Notes under the pieces: generated by a model
The model's database searches: none
What the model saw: only the letters and a program-made list of their open reading frames with translations
Told to the model about the DNA's origin: nothing
Assembly: GCA_000621425.1 (NCBI GenBank)
Contig: JHYJ01000011.1
Span: 1-64,000 of the forward strand
Origin: Lachnospiraceae bacterium AB2028
Lineage (GTDB): Bacteria > Bacillota > Clostridia > Lachnospirales > Lachnospiraceae
Reading direction: 5' to 3'
DNA: 64,000 nt
Shown here: positions 30,079-39,853 of the stretch, piece by piece
Position numbering within the stretch: the stretch's first letter is position 1
How the letters are laid out: every line of letters begins with the position of its first letter
Translations under genes and position numbers: made by a program

Positions 30079-33000
30079 TTATTTGATCTTTGCATAATAC
30101 TTCTTCTTGAGAGTTTCCATCGCCTTGTCATCTGCAACAGCATCAAAGAAATCCTTATAGTCACCTGTTTTCGACGGCATAGTCCATGTCTTTGCATCTA
30201 TCTCGCCGTTCTGCTGGTCAGCCACGAAGAGAGTCTGCAGGTATGTCTCCATCGCCATCCTGATCTGCTCTGCATTCTCATCGGATAGTTTCTCATCTGT
30301 CATCAGCCTGTTAAAGTCTTCGATCATCGGCAGAAAACTGTTGCTGAATCCGATGATCTCTTTGTATAAGGCAAGATCAGCTTCTCCCAGGGACTCAAGA
30401 ACCTCTTTGCGAATGTATTCCTTATCGGCAAACAATTTATCTAAATCCCTTGCATATGTCAGGATCGGTTCATACATGGCTATCGCTGCTCCCAGCCCAG
30501 CTGCTTCATCCTTACTCAAAGGCATTCCAAGAGGCTTAAACTGTTTGAAAGCACACTTTTCTCCGTCCCTTTCAACGTTCTTAAACTGAATAAGCAAGCC
30601 CTGCAAAGCTACCGATACGTTGTCCTTGTTTATCTCCTTTGTTTTAAACTCGGTTATTTTAATTTTATCGGACAGCTCGCTTAAAAAGCATTTTTTCTCT
30701 CCCAGGTAATACAGATTATCAATGGTATGATCCGCTATACTGTTACTTGGCCAGAGATTCTTATTTATTTTTTCTTTACTTGCGGCATATTCCCGGGCAA
30801 CACCTTCCCATATAACGTAGCTCTCATTTCTTCCGTATACTGTTTTATTAAAGGTATATGCAGTTTTTAATGGTGTTGCTTCCGTTACATGATAGCATTC
30901 TGTCTCTACGGATTCTTTTTCCAGAGCTTTCAACAAAACTAGACGTTCAGCCAGATCGCTGTGCATTAACGCTTCCTTCTTTTCTTTTCTGATCTCTTCA
31001 AGCATCAGATCATTCTTAAGGATCTGAGCATTTATTTCCTCCATTTTCTTCTCAGCATCCTGCATCACACTATCAACAGCCGGCTGATCATCCTCTATAC
31101 CCAGTTTATTCGCTAAAGCCGGACTTTTATCGATATTTAAGACAGCCTTATTTCTTGCTTTTACATATCCCTCTTTTTTCTGCTTAAGAGACATCTGTTC
31201 TCTTTCGAGCTCTGCAATCTTTCTGTCATGAGCGTAAGTAAGATGATGCTGGTCTAATGAAATTTCCCTGAGCTTATCTTCCGATAACTTCAGCAGCTTG
31301 TTATGGTCTGTATATGCCCAGTCCGGATTGACCGCCATAATGCTTTTAACGTCAATATACTTCCATATTCCATAAAGCGTATCCCCCATGGCTGACAGTC
31401 TGCTCTGTTCTTCCGCGCCAAGGATTCCGCCCGCTTTTTTATATTTTTTGATCATCTTTCCAAGAACGACTCCGATATCTGCAAAGCCTTTCAGCTCACT
31501 GAATTTATTGAACATTTCTTCATCGTTCTTGAATGCCAGTGAATCAAGGTTCAGTTTCAGCAAATGGTCAAAAACCTGTTCCATTCCCTTTCGGAATGCG
31601 GCAGCATCCTTTTTATTCATTTTAGAAAAGCTCTTACCCGATATGGCCACCGAAGCTTTTATGAACTGCTTACGGTCCTTTGTATCCATGAAAGGCAGGC
31701 AGGCATACTCATCAAAAAGATCTCCTGCGCCTTTTATATCCGAGTATGACGCCCTCTCCTCTTCCTTATTGTCATAATACCGGTCCATGGCCCTCATGTA
31801 CTGCTCTATCTTCATTCCGTTTTCCGGATAGCCTTCTTTAGATTTCTTATCAGTCTTTTTTCCAAGGAACAGTTTATTTGCCCTATCCGCCTCTTCCGGT
31901 AAAACACGCGGCATTTTCCTTACATAGATGGAACCGCTTGCTTTCTTAACGTCTTCATCGTAATCATATCTGGCATTTTTCATCACAAGCGACATTGCCG
32001 GCCCGAGCTTCTGTAATGCTTCATCTTCTGTCATTTCTTTAGAATATGCAATCATCAGATCATTACAGATTTCTAAAGCATTGGCTTTTATCGCATCACA
32101 TAATTCTTTGTGTTCTTTGCTGTTTATGATCTTATTCTTAAAATTCTTTATTCCGTCCTGTATTGCTTTATGCTGGGACAGTTCTGCCTTTGTGAAGTTC
32201 TTGTTATACTTGTAATTTCCTTCCAGCAGTTCAAAATCAACTCCCGGGTTAGTTACGCTCTGTGTGGCTTCTCCTATCCTCTCACCCGTCCTTACAAGCA
32301 GGATAAGCCTGTCATAATATGCCTCCAGTTTTGCATCAAGATCAGGGATATTTTCATTCAGGTTCCCTGTTTTTTCCATTCCCGAAAATGCAAGCCTGTC
32401 GTTAAGCCACCTTATTGCTTTTTTCTCAGAATCGGTGCATCCGGTAAGAAAAGCAGTGTAATCCATCGGCAGATTTTTCAGCTGACGCAGCGGGTAATTC
32501 CTGTGGAGGACCTTGTCACGCTCGAAATCTGCAGTGTGTCTGTCGGCGCGCTTCTCAAGAGTCATAACTATGGCATCAGACTCCTTGATCTTTTTATTTG
32601 TATTTTTAATCCGCGTATAGTCATCCCCAAGGTTATCGATGAAGTTTGTCATGGTATTCTTAACCATCTCATGTTCTTGTGCCATGAGCACAGCCTCTTC
32701 GGCCTTTTCAAGCGCATCTTCCTTTTTCTTTTCTGCCTTGCGGACTTTTTCTTCCTTTTTCGCTTCTTTTTTTTCTTCCTTTTTAGCCGCATCGGAAATC
32801 TTTCCCATCTTTTTCATGGCTCTTTTTTCAATATCCGACGCCCTCGTGCCTTTTGAAAACTTTTCGAATACAAATAATACATTTCCGGTCTTTTCCCGCT
32901 TATCAAGCATTGCATCCAGGTATTCGGCAACAACCATGTCGCCTGCCTCCAGTGCATTATTAGCTCTTGCCTGCAGTTCGTCCACAGACATCTTGTCGAT

Positions 33001-34041
33001 ATCCTTAGAAGCCAAAAGTGCATAGTATGGTGAACGTATCATCTTGATACGCATTTCATAGTCCTCAATAATGGAATCAATGATACTGCTCTTTATCGCA
33101 AGCTTATTGTATATTGGCTTTATGAGTTCGTTATATTCATCCTCCAGCTCTTTATTCTGGGATACTGCAAGCCTCATTTCCTTTGAATGTGAAAATGCCT
33201 TCAGTGTCGCCATACGGCAGGAGTAATTCTTTATGAAATCCGCATCATTGGCATAGTTAAAAATATCCAAGTTAAGATCAGCCATTTCCAGCAGCATATG
33301 GATACATTCTTTTCCGTATGACTCTGAATCCAGCATGTTCATAACTCTTTTCTGGTGAGATACTTTATCCTTTTTTTTCTTTTCCTTTGGAAGCCTGTCA
33401 AAGAAAAACCTCGCGCTTGTATTCTGTCCTGATTTTGTCTCTGAATAATCCCTCCACTGAGCATAAAAAGCAATATCGCTTATCATGTTGCCTGTCCCAT
33501 CCAGGTGGTCCAGATCGTTCAGATAGCCATCTATCTGATCTGCATCGTAGGCCTGTGCTCCGGCAGGAAGATTTGAGTTAAGGATCGACTCCAGCGCAAC
33601 ATCTCTGCCCTTTTTAAGTAGGTTAAGCTCGCGAACTGCTTTTGCCTGACGCTCGGCTTTTTCGTTAAATTTCTCCCCGCGTTTCGTGCGCTGTGACTGG
33701 CTTAACGAAGCCACATCAGTCTTTATACGCGCCTTATTCATTTCATCATCTATTTCTTTTTTCGTAGGAACATGCACTTTATTAAGCCATGCAGAACGCC
33801 TTATTACAGCAGAACTATCCAGATAGCTATCAAGGCTGTTTTCACTCATTTCCTTCGACAGCTTCTCCAAAATAGCATTCTTTCTCTGGTTAACAACATC
33901 AGCCGTAGCAGGCGCCATTGTTTCCGGCAAAGCCATTTCTTTCTTCCATACAGGATCTTCAACTTCTCTTGTCGCAGAATTAAATATGGCACGTGTCCTG
34001 TTTACCAAACCGCTGTACATGCTGTCTTTTCCGTATCCCAT
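30079..34041 (-). CDS. Very large intracellular protein of unknown function, about 1320 residues
   Basis: I recognise no family. The ATG at 34041 has GAGGAGG a few bases upstream and is preferred to the frame's first ATG at 34083, giving a start of MGYGKDSMYSGLVNRTRAI. There is no signal peptide or membrane span. The sequence is mostly helical and highly charged, with a Lys/Glu-rich stretch around residues 425-455 (KEEKKEAKKEEKVRKAEKKK) that should form a coiled coil and further helical repeats after it. Cysteines are few. It lies between a GNAT gene (34 bases) and hemZ (21 bases) on one strand. A structural or host-interaction role is possible, but the sequence gives no direct sign of one. 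Confidence 0.72.
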   Translation of the reverse strand: MGYGKDSMYSGLVNRTRAIFNSATREVEDPVWKKEMALPETMAPATADVVNQRKNAILEKLSKEMSENSLDSYLDSSAVIRRSAWLNKVHVPTKKEIDDEMNKARIKTDVASLSQSQRTKRGEKFNEKAERQAKAVRELNLLKKGRDVALESILNSNLPAGAQAYDADQIDGYLNDLDHLDGTGNMISDIAFYAQWRDYSETKSGQNTSARFFFDRLPKEKKKKDKVSHQKRVMNMLDSESYGKECIHMLLEMADLNLDIFNYANDADFIKNYSCRMATLKAFSHSKEMRLAVSQNKELEDEYNELIKPIYNKLAIKSSIIDSIIEDYEMRIKMIRSPYYALLASKDIDKMSVDELQARANNALEAGDMVVAEYLDAMLDKREKTGNVLFVFEKFSKGTRASDIEKRAMKKMGKISDAAKKEEKKEAKKEEKVRKAEKKKEDALEKAEEAVLMAQEHEMVKNTMTNFIDNLGDDYTRIKNTNKKIKESDAIVMTLEKRADRHTADFERDKVLHRNYPLRQLKNLPMDYTAFLTGCTDSEKKAIRWLNDRLAFSGMEKTGNLNENIPDLDAKLEAYYDRLILLVRTGERIGEATQSVTNPGVDFELLEGNYKYNKNFTKAELSQHKAIQDGIKNFKNKIINSKEHKELCDAIKANALEICNDLMIAYSKEMTEDEALQKLGPAMSLVMKNARYDYDEDVKKASGSIYVRKMPRVLPEEADRANKLFLGKKTDKKSKEGYPENGMKIEQYMRAMDRYYDNKEEERASYSDIKGAGDLFDEYACLPFMDTKDRKQFIKASVAISGKSFSKMNKKDAAAFRKGMEQVFDHLLKLNLDSLAFKNDEEMFNKFSELKGFADIGVVLGKMIKKYKKAGGILGAEEQSRLSAMGDTLYGIWKYIDVKSIMAVNPDWAYTDHNKLLKLSEDKLREISLDQHHLTYAHDRKIAELEREQMSLKQKKEGYVKARNKAVLNIDKSPALANKLGIEDDQPAVDSVMQDAEKKMEEINAQILKNDLMLEEIRKEKKEALMHSDLAERLVLLKALEKESVETECYHVTEATPLKTAYTFNKTVYGRNESYVIWEGVAREYAASKEKINKNLWPSNSIADHTIDNLYYLGEKKCFLSELSDKIKITEFKTKEINKDNVSVALQGLLIQFKNVERDGEKCAFKQFKPLGMPLSKDEAAGLGAAIAMYEPILTYARDLDKLFADKEYIRKEVLESLGEADLALYKEIIGFSNSFLPMIEDFNRLMTDEKLSDENAEQIRMAMETYLQTLFVADQQNGEIDAKTWTMPSKTGDYKDFFDAVADDKAMETLKKKYYAKIK

Positions 34042-34075
34042 GATCTTATCCTCCTCTTTAACCTTTCTGAATTTA

Positions 34076-34909
34076 TCATGCAAGTACAGCGCTGATTGTA
34101 CTGCCGGTGCTCACCAGCAGTTCTTCATCGCCCACCATCTTCTTTGCAAATGCTTCAACTTTTTTATCCATAGTCACAAACTGCAGCTCACAGTTTTCAA
34201 TGTCCCTGCTTTCTGTTACCACGTCTTTAAGCCTGCGGATAATGCTTACCAATGCAGCTGCATCTTTCTTGAATATAAACATATACAGTATGACTATCGT
34301 GTTGCCGTTATCACGGCACAACAAACAGGACTCAGGGCTTCCGCTTTTTTCGTTGAAAGCAAAAAATGACAGTTCCTTGGAAACCTGTGCATTATCCAGG
34401 ATATCCGGATCACAGCCCTCATCATACAGCGCACCCTTGAATTCAAGTTTCTCATCTTTTGTCAGTCGTGCGAGATTTTTTATCTTATGTGATGACTTGA
34501 GCTTAAGCATATCGGAAAAAGCCTTTGATGAAAGGAACGATTCCACCGGCACACGGTAAGCCGTACCGTCCCTTAAGATAAGAAAGCCCAAAGACATAAA
34601 CAGACCGTGAAGGTCATCCGATGATTCACAGTAATTAACATGTATAGGCAGCTCCCCTATATCTTCCGCAAGAGCCTTTACATTGCTTATCATCGTTGTA
34701 GCGATCCGGTTGCGTCTGAACTTTTCAGCCACATATATATAATCAAGTATCAGTGCTCCACCTAAAAAATCAAAAAGGCAGACGCCACACGCTGTACCGT
34801 CTGCTATCGCACCCACGCATAACTGATAATCATCAAGCGAATACCCCGGCATGAGCGGTTCAAAGTATTCAGCATTTTCTTCTGTTATTCTTGTGATTGT
34901 GATTTCCAT
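34076..34909 (-). CDS. GNAT-family acetyltransferase with a C-terminal extension
   Basis: 277 residues. The N-terminal 130 or so show the GNAT fold: ALILDYIYVAEKFRRNRIATTMI contains the acetyl-CoA loop (KFRRNRIA), preceded by the strand GVCLFDFLGG. The C-terminal half (about 135-277) is not a recognised domain and may be a degenerate second GNAT copy, with FIFKKDAAALVSIIRRLKDV. The substrate is unknown. The gene sits directly upstream of the 1320-residue protein gene and may act on it or simply be co-transcribed. It follows the MBL hydrolase gene by 58 bases. Confidence 0.75.
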   Translation of the reverse strand: MEITITRITEENAEYFEPLMPGYSLDDYQLCVGAIADGTACGVCLFDFLGGALILDYIYVAEKFRRNRIATTMISNVKALAEDIGELPIHVNYCESSDDLHGLFMSLGFLILRDGTAYRVPVESFLSSKAFSDMLKLKSSHKIKNLARLTKDEKLEFKGALYDEGCDPDILDNAQVSKELSFFAFNEKSGSPESCLLCRDNGNTIVILYMFIFKKDAAALVSIIRRLKDVVTESRDIENCELQFVTMDKKVEAFAKKMVGDEELLVSTGSTISAVLA

Positions 34910-34967
34910 ATTACTTCCCCCTTTTAGAATCGTTTGACCAGTGGAATTTTACTTTGTTTCAATATTT

Positions 34968-35642
34968 TTAACCACAAAACGGATTATATTTCTTTTCATG
35001 GCCTATGGTAGTATCGCCATTATGTCCCGGATAAACCACAGTTTCATCCGGCAGTACCAAAAGCCTTTCTTTTATGCTTCTTACAAGGGTACTCATACTT
35101 CCGGTAGGAAAATCAGAACGTCCTACGGATTCCTCGAAAAGAGTATCGCCGGAGAAAAGAATGCCGGCTGATTTAAAATAAAAACAGCACCCACCGACGG
35201 TATGCCCCGGGGTTGCTATCACCTGGCAGGAAAAACCTTCCTGCTCCTCATCGCTTATTTCCATTCCGTCTTTGCCAAATGTAAGCCACTGCCCGTCACT
35301 TACATAGCCGTCAGGCTCAAATGTTATGGGCTCACCGCAGAAAGCTAAGGACACATTCTTGGACGGATCCACTATAAGTTCTTTTTCCTTGTCTAAACAG
35401 TATGCCTTAGCGCCGCTTTTTTCACAGAGCTCCTTTGCCCCGGTCATGTGGTCAAAATGCCCATGAGTCAGAAGCACTGCCGACAGCTTTATCCCCATTT
35501 CTTCAAGCTTGTCAGCTATAGCGCCGCCCCTGTCTGCAGGGTCGATAAATACTCCGGTGCCGTTACTGTCATATATGCAGTAACAGTTGGTTCCTACCAT
35601 ACCGAGCGTCATGCCAACTATCTTGTAATCTGTATTTCCCAT
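34968..35642 (-). CDS. Metallo-beta-lactamase-fold hydrolase (glyoxalase II-like)
   Basis: 224 residues. It carries the metal motif LTHGHFDHMTGA (HxHxDH), TPGHTVGGCCFY, FSGDTLFEESVGRSD and PGHNGDTTIGHEK, the standard pattern of small glyoxalase II-like hydrolases in Firmicutes. These cleave thioesters such as lactoyl-thiols, though the substrate here is unproven. It lies 26 bases downstream of relA/spoT, a frequent arrangement in clostridia and their relatives, suggesting co-transcription. Confidence 0.9.
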   Translation of the reverse strand: MGNTDYKIVGMTLGMVGTNCYCIYDSNGTGVFIDPADRGGAIADKLEEMGIKLSAVLLTHGHFDHMTGAKELCEKSGAKAYCLDKEKELIVDPSKNVSLAFCGEPITFEPDGYVSDGQWLTFGKDGMEISDEEQEGFSCQVIATPGHTVGGCCFYFKSAGILFSGDTLFEESVGRSDFPTGSMSTLVRSIKERLLVLPDETVVYPGHNGDTTIGHEKKYNPFCG

Positions 35643-35668
35643 TCGTACCCCCCTATCACATTTATAGC

Positions 35669-38131
35669 CTACTCCGGCCTCTTAACATCTATTACGCTCT
35701 TTGTATTCCTGAGCCTTGTTGCTATCATGCTCACTTCATCTCGGCTGGAAACTTCAAAAGAGATGTTCATTGTGGCCATGCCCCTTGCATTCGTCTTAGT
35801 GGTAAGGGCCTGTATGTCTATGTCGCTGTCTGACATCACCCTTGAAATATCCGCTAAGAGTCCCGAACGGTTCTCCGCATATACAAGAAGCTCAACCATG
35901 TACCTGCTGCCGGGTGACGTAGCCGCATCCAGCTCCCACTCCGCCTCTACTAATCTTTCCACTTCGTTTTCCGGAATGGTGAGTATATTTACGCAGTCTT
36001 TTCTGTGAATGGTCACGCCGCGGCCTCTCGTTACATAGCCGATGATGTCGTCCCCCGGAAGCGGTGTGCAGCACTTAGGAAATCTTATGGCCACATTACC
36101 TGCGCCCTTTACTATTATGCTGTTGCCGGCAATGGAGTTTGGCTTGCGGGTTACGCTTGACTTCTGCTCCTTTTCACTGATCTCCTCCAGTATATCCTCG
36201 TCTGACGGAACAGTCCTCTTGTCATAGCCGCTCACCTCTATGAGCTTGTTGACTATCTGGCCTTCCTTCAATGCACCATGGCCGACAGCCGCAAGGATGT
36301 TATCCCAGTCCTTAAAGCCGTACTTCTTCAGAAGATGCGACTCATACTCAGGCTTAAGCAGATCTGAAGGTTCTATGTTCCTGGACTTAAGATAAGCCTG
36401 GAGCATATCCCTTCCCTTTTCAATATTCTCTTCCTTGAACTCATTCCTGAACCACTGTGTTATCTTGGTCTTGGCCTGAGTTGACTTAACAATGTTCAGC
36501 CAGTCCCTGCTGGGTCCCCTGGCATTGGCCGACTGCATGATCTCTATCACGTCGCCGTTTTTTATCTCGTAATTTATGGTTACCAGCTTGCCGTTTACCC
36601 TGGCGCCCATCATATGATTTCCTATATCGGAATGAATGCTGTAGGCAAAATCGATAGGTGTGGAACCGGCCGGAAGATTCTTTACATCTCCGGTGGGAGT
36701 AAAGCAGTATACGCTGTCTGAAAAAAGATTCAGGTCATTTTTGAGCAGGCTCATGAACTCCTTGCTGTCGCCCATGTCCTTCTGCCATTCAAGTATCTGC
36801 TGCAGCCAGTTAAGCTTTTCCTCTTCCTGAAGCTCTGGTTTCTTTCCATCTGAGGACTCCTTGTATTTCCAGTGAGCCGCAATACCGTATTCGGCAGTGC
36901 GGTGCATCTCGTAGGTACGAATCTGAATCTCAAAGGGCACGCCGTTCGTGCCTGCAAGGGTGGTATGCAGCGACTGGTACATATTTGCCTTGGGAACAGC
37001 AATGTAATCCTTAAACCTGCCGGGAATAGGCTTGTACATTTCATGAATAACGCCAAGAGCGGCATAACAGTCCCTTACGCTGGCAACAATTATGCGCACA
37101 GCAAAGAGATCGTATATCTGGTCCAGTGTCTTATTCTGGTTCTTCATTTTTTTATAAATGCTGAAGAAATGCTTGGCCCTTCCGTCAATCTTGGCGGATA
37201 TGCCTGCGGCACTGATATGTTTTGTGACCTCGTTAACGATATCCTGAACTACTCTCTCACGTTCGGACTTTCTCTCCGCTATCATTACGGACAGCCTGTG
37301 GTAAAAATCAGGCTCAAGATACTTAAGGCACAGATCTTCCAATTCAACTTTGATCTTGGAAATACCGAGACGCTGTGCTATGGGCGCATAGATATCAAGT
37401 GTTTCGCGCGCAATTTCTTTCTGCTTTTCCGGACTATGGTACGAAAGAGTACGCATATTATGCAGACGGTCCGCAAGCTTTATCATTATGACACGGATAT
37501 CCTTGGCCATTGCAAGAAACATCTTTCTAAGATTCCTGGCCTGCAGCTCAACCTTGTCGGAACTGTACTGTATCTGTGAGAGCTTGGTCACACCGTCAAC
37601 AAGAAAAGCTACTTCTTCTCCGAAGCTTTCCTTGAGCTCATCTATAGTCATGACCGTATCTTCCACCACATCATGAAGAAGACCTGCCGCTATGGTCTCC
37701 TTGTCCATTTCCATTTCGGCAAGTATTATTCCCACGCACAGCGGATGGATTATGTACGGTTCACCAGACTTTCTCTTCTGGTCCTTATGAAAGCGTCCGG
37801 CAGTCTCATATGCTTTTTGAATAAGTGAAATGTCTTCTGAAGGGTGATACTTCCTGACCCTGTCCGTCAGCTCCCGGTACAGGTCTTCAGGGCTCTGAAA
37901 TTCTTCGATGTTTTCTATGCGGCCGTAATCAATGACAACAGGCGTGGAACCGTTAACATCAGTTCCGGCAGCCGCAATATCTTCCTTCGGTAATTCCTGT
38001 GGTTCTTCTTCCTGCTCAGGCTCATTTTTTTCAGATGAAAAAGACGCATCGGAAACAGACTCAGATGCTTCCTCTGCGCTTTCAATAATCTTTTCGATCT
38101 CATCTATTTCATTTTTTACCCTGGCATTCAA
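35669..38131 (-). CDS. relA: RelA/SpoT-family bifunctional (p)ppGpp synthetase/hydrolase
   Basis: 820 residues. A charged, acidic N-terminal extension of about 80 residues precedes the HD hydrolase domain (YIIHPLCVGIILAEME, then LLHDVVEDT, and MIKLADRLHNMRTL). The synthetase domain has GRAKHFFSIYKKM and YDLFAVRIIV. TGS (VYCFTPTGDVKNLPAGSTPI), a zinc-finger-like CCTPLPGDDIIGY region and a C-terminal ACT domain follow. Both catalytic domains look intact, so it should make and degrade (p)ppGpp in the stringent response. The N-terminal extension is longer than usual. It follows apt by seven bases, the common apt-relA order of Firmicutes. Confidence 0.95.
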   Translation of the reverse strand: MNARVKNEIDEIEKIIESAEEASESVSDASFSSEKNEPEQEEEPQELPKEDIAAAGTDVNGSTPVVIDYGRIENIEEFQSPEDLYRELTDRVRKYHPSEDISLIQKAYETAGRFHKDQKRKSGEPYIIHPLCVGIILAEMEMDKETIAAGLLHDVVEDTVMTIDELKESFGEEVAFLVDGVTKLSQIQYSSDKVELQARNLRKMFLAMAKDIRVIMIKLADRLHNMRTLSYHSPEKQKEIARETLDIYAPIAQRLGISKIKVELEDLCLKYLEPDFYHRLSVMIAERKSERERVVQDIVNEVTKHISAAGISAKIDGRAKHFFSIYKKMKNQNKTLDQIYDLFAVRIIVASVRDCYAALGVIHEMYKPIPGRFKDYIAVPKANMYQSLHTTLAGTNGVPFEIQIRTYEMHRTAEYGIAAHWKYKESSDGKKPELQEEEKLNWLQQILEWQKDMGDSKEFMSLLKNDLNLFSDSVYCFTPTGDVKNLPAGSTPIDFAYSIHSDIGNHMMGARVNGKLVTINYEIKNGDVIEIMQSANARGPSRDWLNIVKSTQAKTKITQWFRNEFKEENIEKGRDMLQAYLKSRNIEPSDLLKPEYESHLLKKYGFKDWDNILAAVGHGALKEGQIVNKLIEVSGYDKRTVPSDEDILEEISEKEQKSSVTRKPNSIAGNSIIVKGAGNVAIRFPKCCTPLPGDDIIGYVTRGRGVTIHRKDCVNILTIPENEVERLVEAEWELDAATSPGSRYMVELLVYAENRSGLLADISRVMSDSDIDIQALTTKTNARGMATMNISFEVSSRDEVSMIATRLRNTKSVIDVKRPE

Positions 38132-38138
38132 TCCGATA

Positions 38139-38684
38139 TCAGTCCCCGCTGTACCTTACCGCTGAATAAAGCTTGTATCCGGATATCTTCTCCCGGCCCT
38201 TAAGATCAGGCAGTTCAATAATAACAACAACAGCCGCTACTTCGGCCCCAAGGGACTCCACCAGCTTGATCATAGCTTCTGTGGTACCGCCGGTTGCGAT
38301 CAGATCATCAACAATAAGCACCTTGTCGCCCTTTTTTACGCTGTCCTTATGCATCTCAATGGTAGCCTGGCCATATTCCAGGTCATAGCTCATCTCAACA
38401 GTCTCTGCAGGAAGCTTTCCCTTTTTCCTGATCAGTACAAAGGGCTTACCTTCGTTATATGCAAGGGGTGCGCCGAATATAAAGCCCCTTGACTCAGCTC
38501 CGGCTACAACATTATATTCAACATCAGATGCCATCTCAGCCATGGTGTCCACAGCAAGCTTAAAGCCGTCACCGTCACCGATAAGCGTGGTGATATCCCT
38601 GAACTGTATCCCTGCGCTAGGAAAATCAGGAATTGTCCTAATGTATGATTTTAACTTTTCTTCGTTCCGATAATTGTCAGCCAT
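38139..38684 (-). CDS. apt: Adenine phosphoribosyltransferase
   Basis: 181 residues, the normal size. Motifs: FPSAGIQFRDIT, GAESRGFIFGAPLAY, IRKKGKLPAETV and the PRPP-binding VLIVDDLIATGGTT. It makes AMP from adenine and PRPP in purine salvage in the cytoplasm. Immediately before relA/spoT (seven bases), a pairing conserved in many Firmicutes. It is 31 bases after the phosphonate operon, so the two may share a transcript. Confidence 0.96.
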   Translation of the reverse strand: MADNYRNEEKLKSYIRTIPDFPSAGIQFRDITTLIGDGDGFKLAVDTMAEMASDVEYNVVAGAESRGFIFGAPLAYNEGKPFVLIRKKGKLPAETVEMSYDLEYGQATIEMHKDSVKKGDKVLIVDDLIATGGTTEAMIKLVESLGAEVAAVVVIIELPDLKGREKISGYKLYSAVRYSGD

Positions 38685-38715
38685 AAGCTTACCTCTTTCT
38701 CGATTTATTAAAGAC

Positions 38716-39834
38716 TCACTTACTAAGAAACTTCATAAAGTTCTCTTTATTCTCCATTGCTGTAGTGGTAGGCCTTCCCAGGTCATCCCTTGCACCCACC
38801 TGGCATTTTACTTCTATAAGGCTGAGCTCACCGGCAGCCTTTGCCTTTTTAAGTTCTGCATCAAGACTGTCAAAATCCGAAACGCTTACTGCATTGGGAT
38901 ATCCACAAGCCTTTGCCACTGCAACTACATCTATAGAAGATGCTGCCGTAGGCATACCGCCTACTGTTTCATGCGCCTCGTTATTTATCACGATATGTAT
39001 AAAATTCTTCGGTGCAAATTTTCCTACTACAGCCATCGCACCCATGTGCATGAGCATTGCACCATCTCCGTCTATGCACCAGACTGTTTTATCCGGCTTG
39101 TTCACAGCCACACCCAGCGCTATTGATGAGCAGTGACCCATGGAGCCTACGGTCAGGAAATCCCTGCCGTGCTCACCATCAGTTGCAGTTCTGTTTTCAA
39201 AAAGCTCCCTGCTGATCTTGCCGGTGGTAGAAACTATTGCGTCATCGCCGCTTACCGCTGTGATGTGGGCGATTGCCTCTTCCCGGTTCATGGTATATTC
39301 ATTCTTATAATCTACTTTTCCGTCATAGGAAAGAGCCCCCTTCTTTATGATGAAGGCTACCTGCTTACCTGCTGCCAGATCCTTTTCAAAATCCTTCATG
39401 GCAGCTGCCAATGCATCTTCCGTGCATTCCTTATCTATCACGAAAGTCCTGACATCCATATCCTCCATAAGCTTAACGGTAACTATTCCCTGATAGATGT
39501 GCTGAGGCTCGTCATGCACACCGGGCTCACCTCTCCAGCCGATCACGAAGATCATGGGAATTCCGTATACTTTGTCATTAAGAAGTGACGCAAGGGGATT
39601 GATGATATTACCCTCGCCGCTGTTCTGCATATATACAACAGGAACCTTACCTGTGGCAAGATGATATCCTGCTGCCAGTGCAGCCGCGTTTCCTTCATTA
39701 GCTGCGATCACATGGCGCTTGGCATCTATGCCGTACCTGTCCATCAGAAAATTGCACAGTGCCTTCAGCTGGCTGTCAGGAACTCCTGCATAGAAATCCG
39801 CGCCTAAAACTTCCGTTAATTTTTCAGCTGTCAT
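38716..39834 (-). CDS. Phosphonopyruvate decarboxylase
   Basis: 372 residues, ThDP-dependent. The N-terminal part has DFYAGVPDSQLKAL, HVIAANEGNAAALAAGYHL (with the conserved Glu), and GWRGEPGVHDEPQHIYQG. The C-terminal ThDP-binding part reads GSMGHCSSIALGVA, WCIDGDGAMLMHMG and NFIHIVINNEAHETVGG. It converts phosphonopyruvate to phosphonoacetaldehyde, pulling the unfavourable PEP mutase step forward. It belongs to the run phnW, TagB-like, PEP mutase fusion, cytidylyltransferase, this gene, with gaps of 0 to 36 bases. HDEPQHIYQG and the ESPG-free N-terminus separate it from sulfopyruvate decarboxylase, with moderate certainty. Confidence 0.93.
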   Translation of the reverse strand: MTAEKLTEVLGADFYAGVPDSQLKALCNFLMDRYGIDAKRHVIAANEGNAAALAAGYHLATGKVPVVYMQNSGEGNIINPLASLLNDKVYGIPMIFVIGWRGEPGVHDEPQHIYQGIVTVKLMEDMDVRTFVIDKECTEDALAAAMKDFEKDLAAGKQVAFIIKKGALSYDGKVDYKNEYTMNREEAIAHITAVSGDDAIVSTTGKISRELFENRTATDGEHGRDFLTVGSMGHCSSIALGVAVNKPDKTVWCIDGDGAMLMHMGAMAVVGKFAPKNFIHIVINNEAHETVGGMPTAASSIDVVAVAKACGYPNAVSVSDFDSLDAELKKAKAAGELSLIEVKCQVGARDDLGRPTTTAMENKENFMKFLSK

Positions 39835-39853
39835 GTTTCACCTCTCTGTTATC

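Noticed and set aside
32110-32856. A 248-codon open frame with hydrophobic and Phe-rich composition
   Set aside because: It is antisense to the Lys/Glu-rich part of the 1320-residue protein; Lys codons read backwards give Phe/Leu-rich sequence.
34968-35642. MBL-fold protein considered as a beta-lactamase
   Set aside because: It has no signal peptide, and its size and motifs match small glyoxalase II-like hydrolases near relA.
36872-37579. A 235-codon open frame on the plus strand
   Set aside because: Antisense to the hydrolase and synthetase parts of relA/spoT; no family likeness and no ribosome site.
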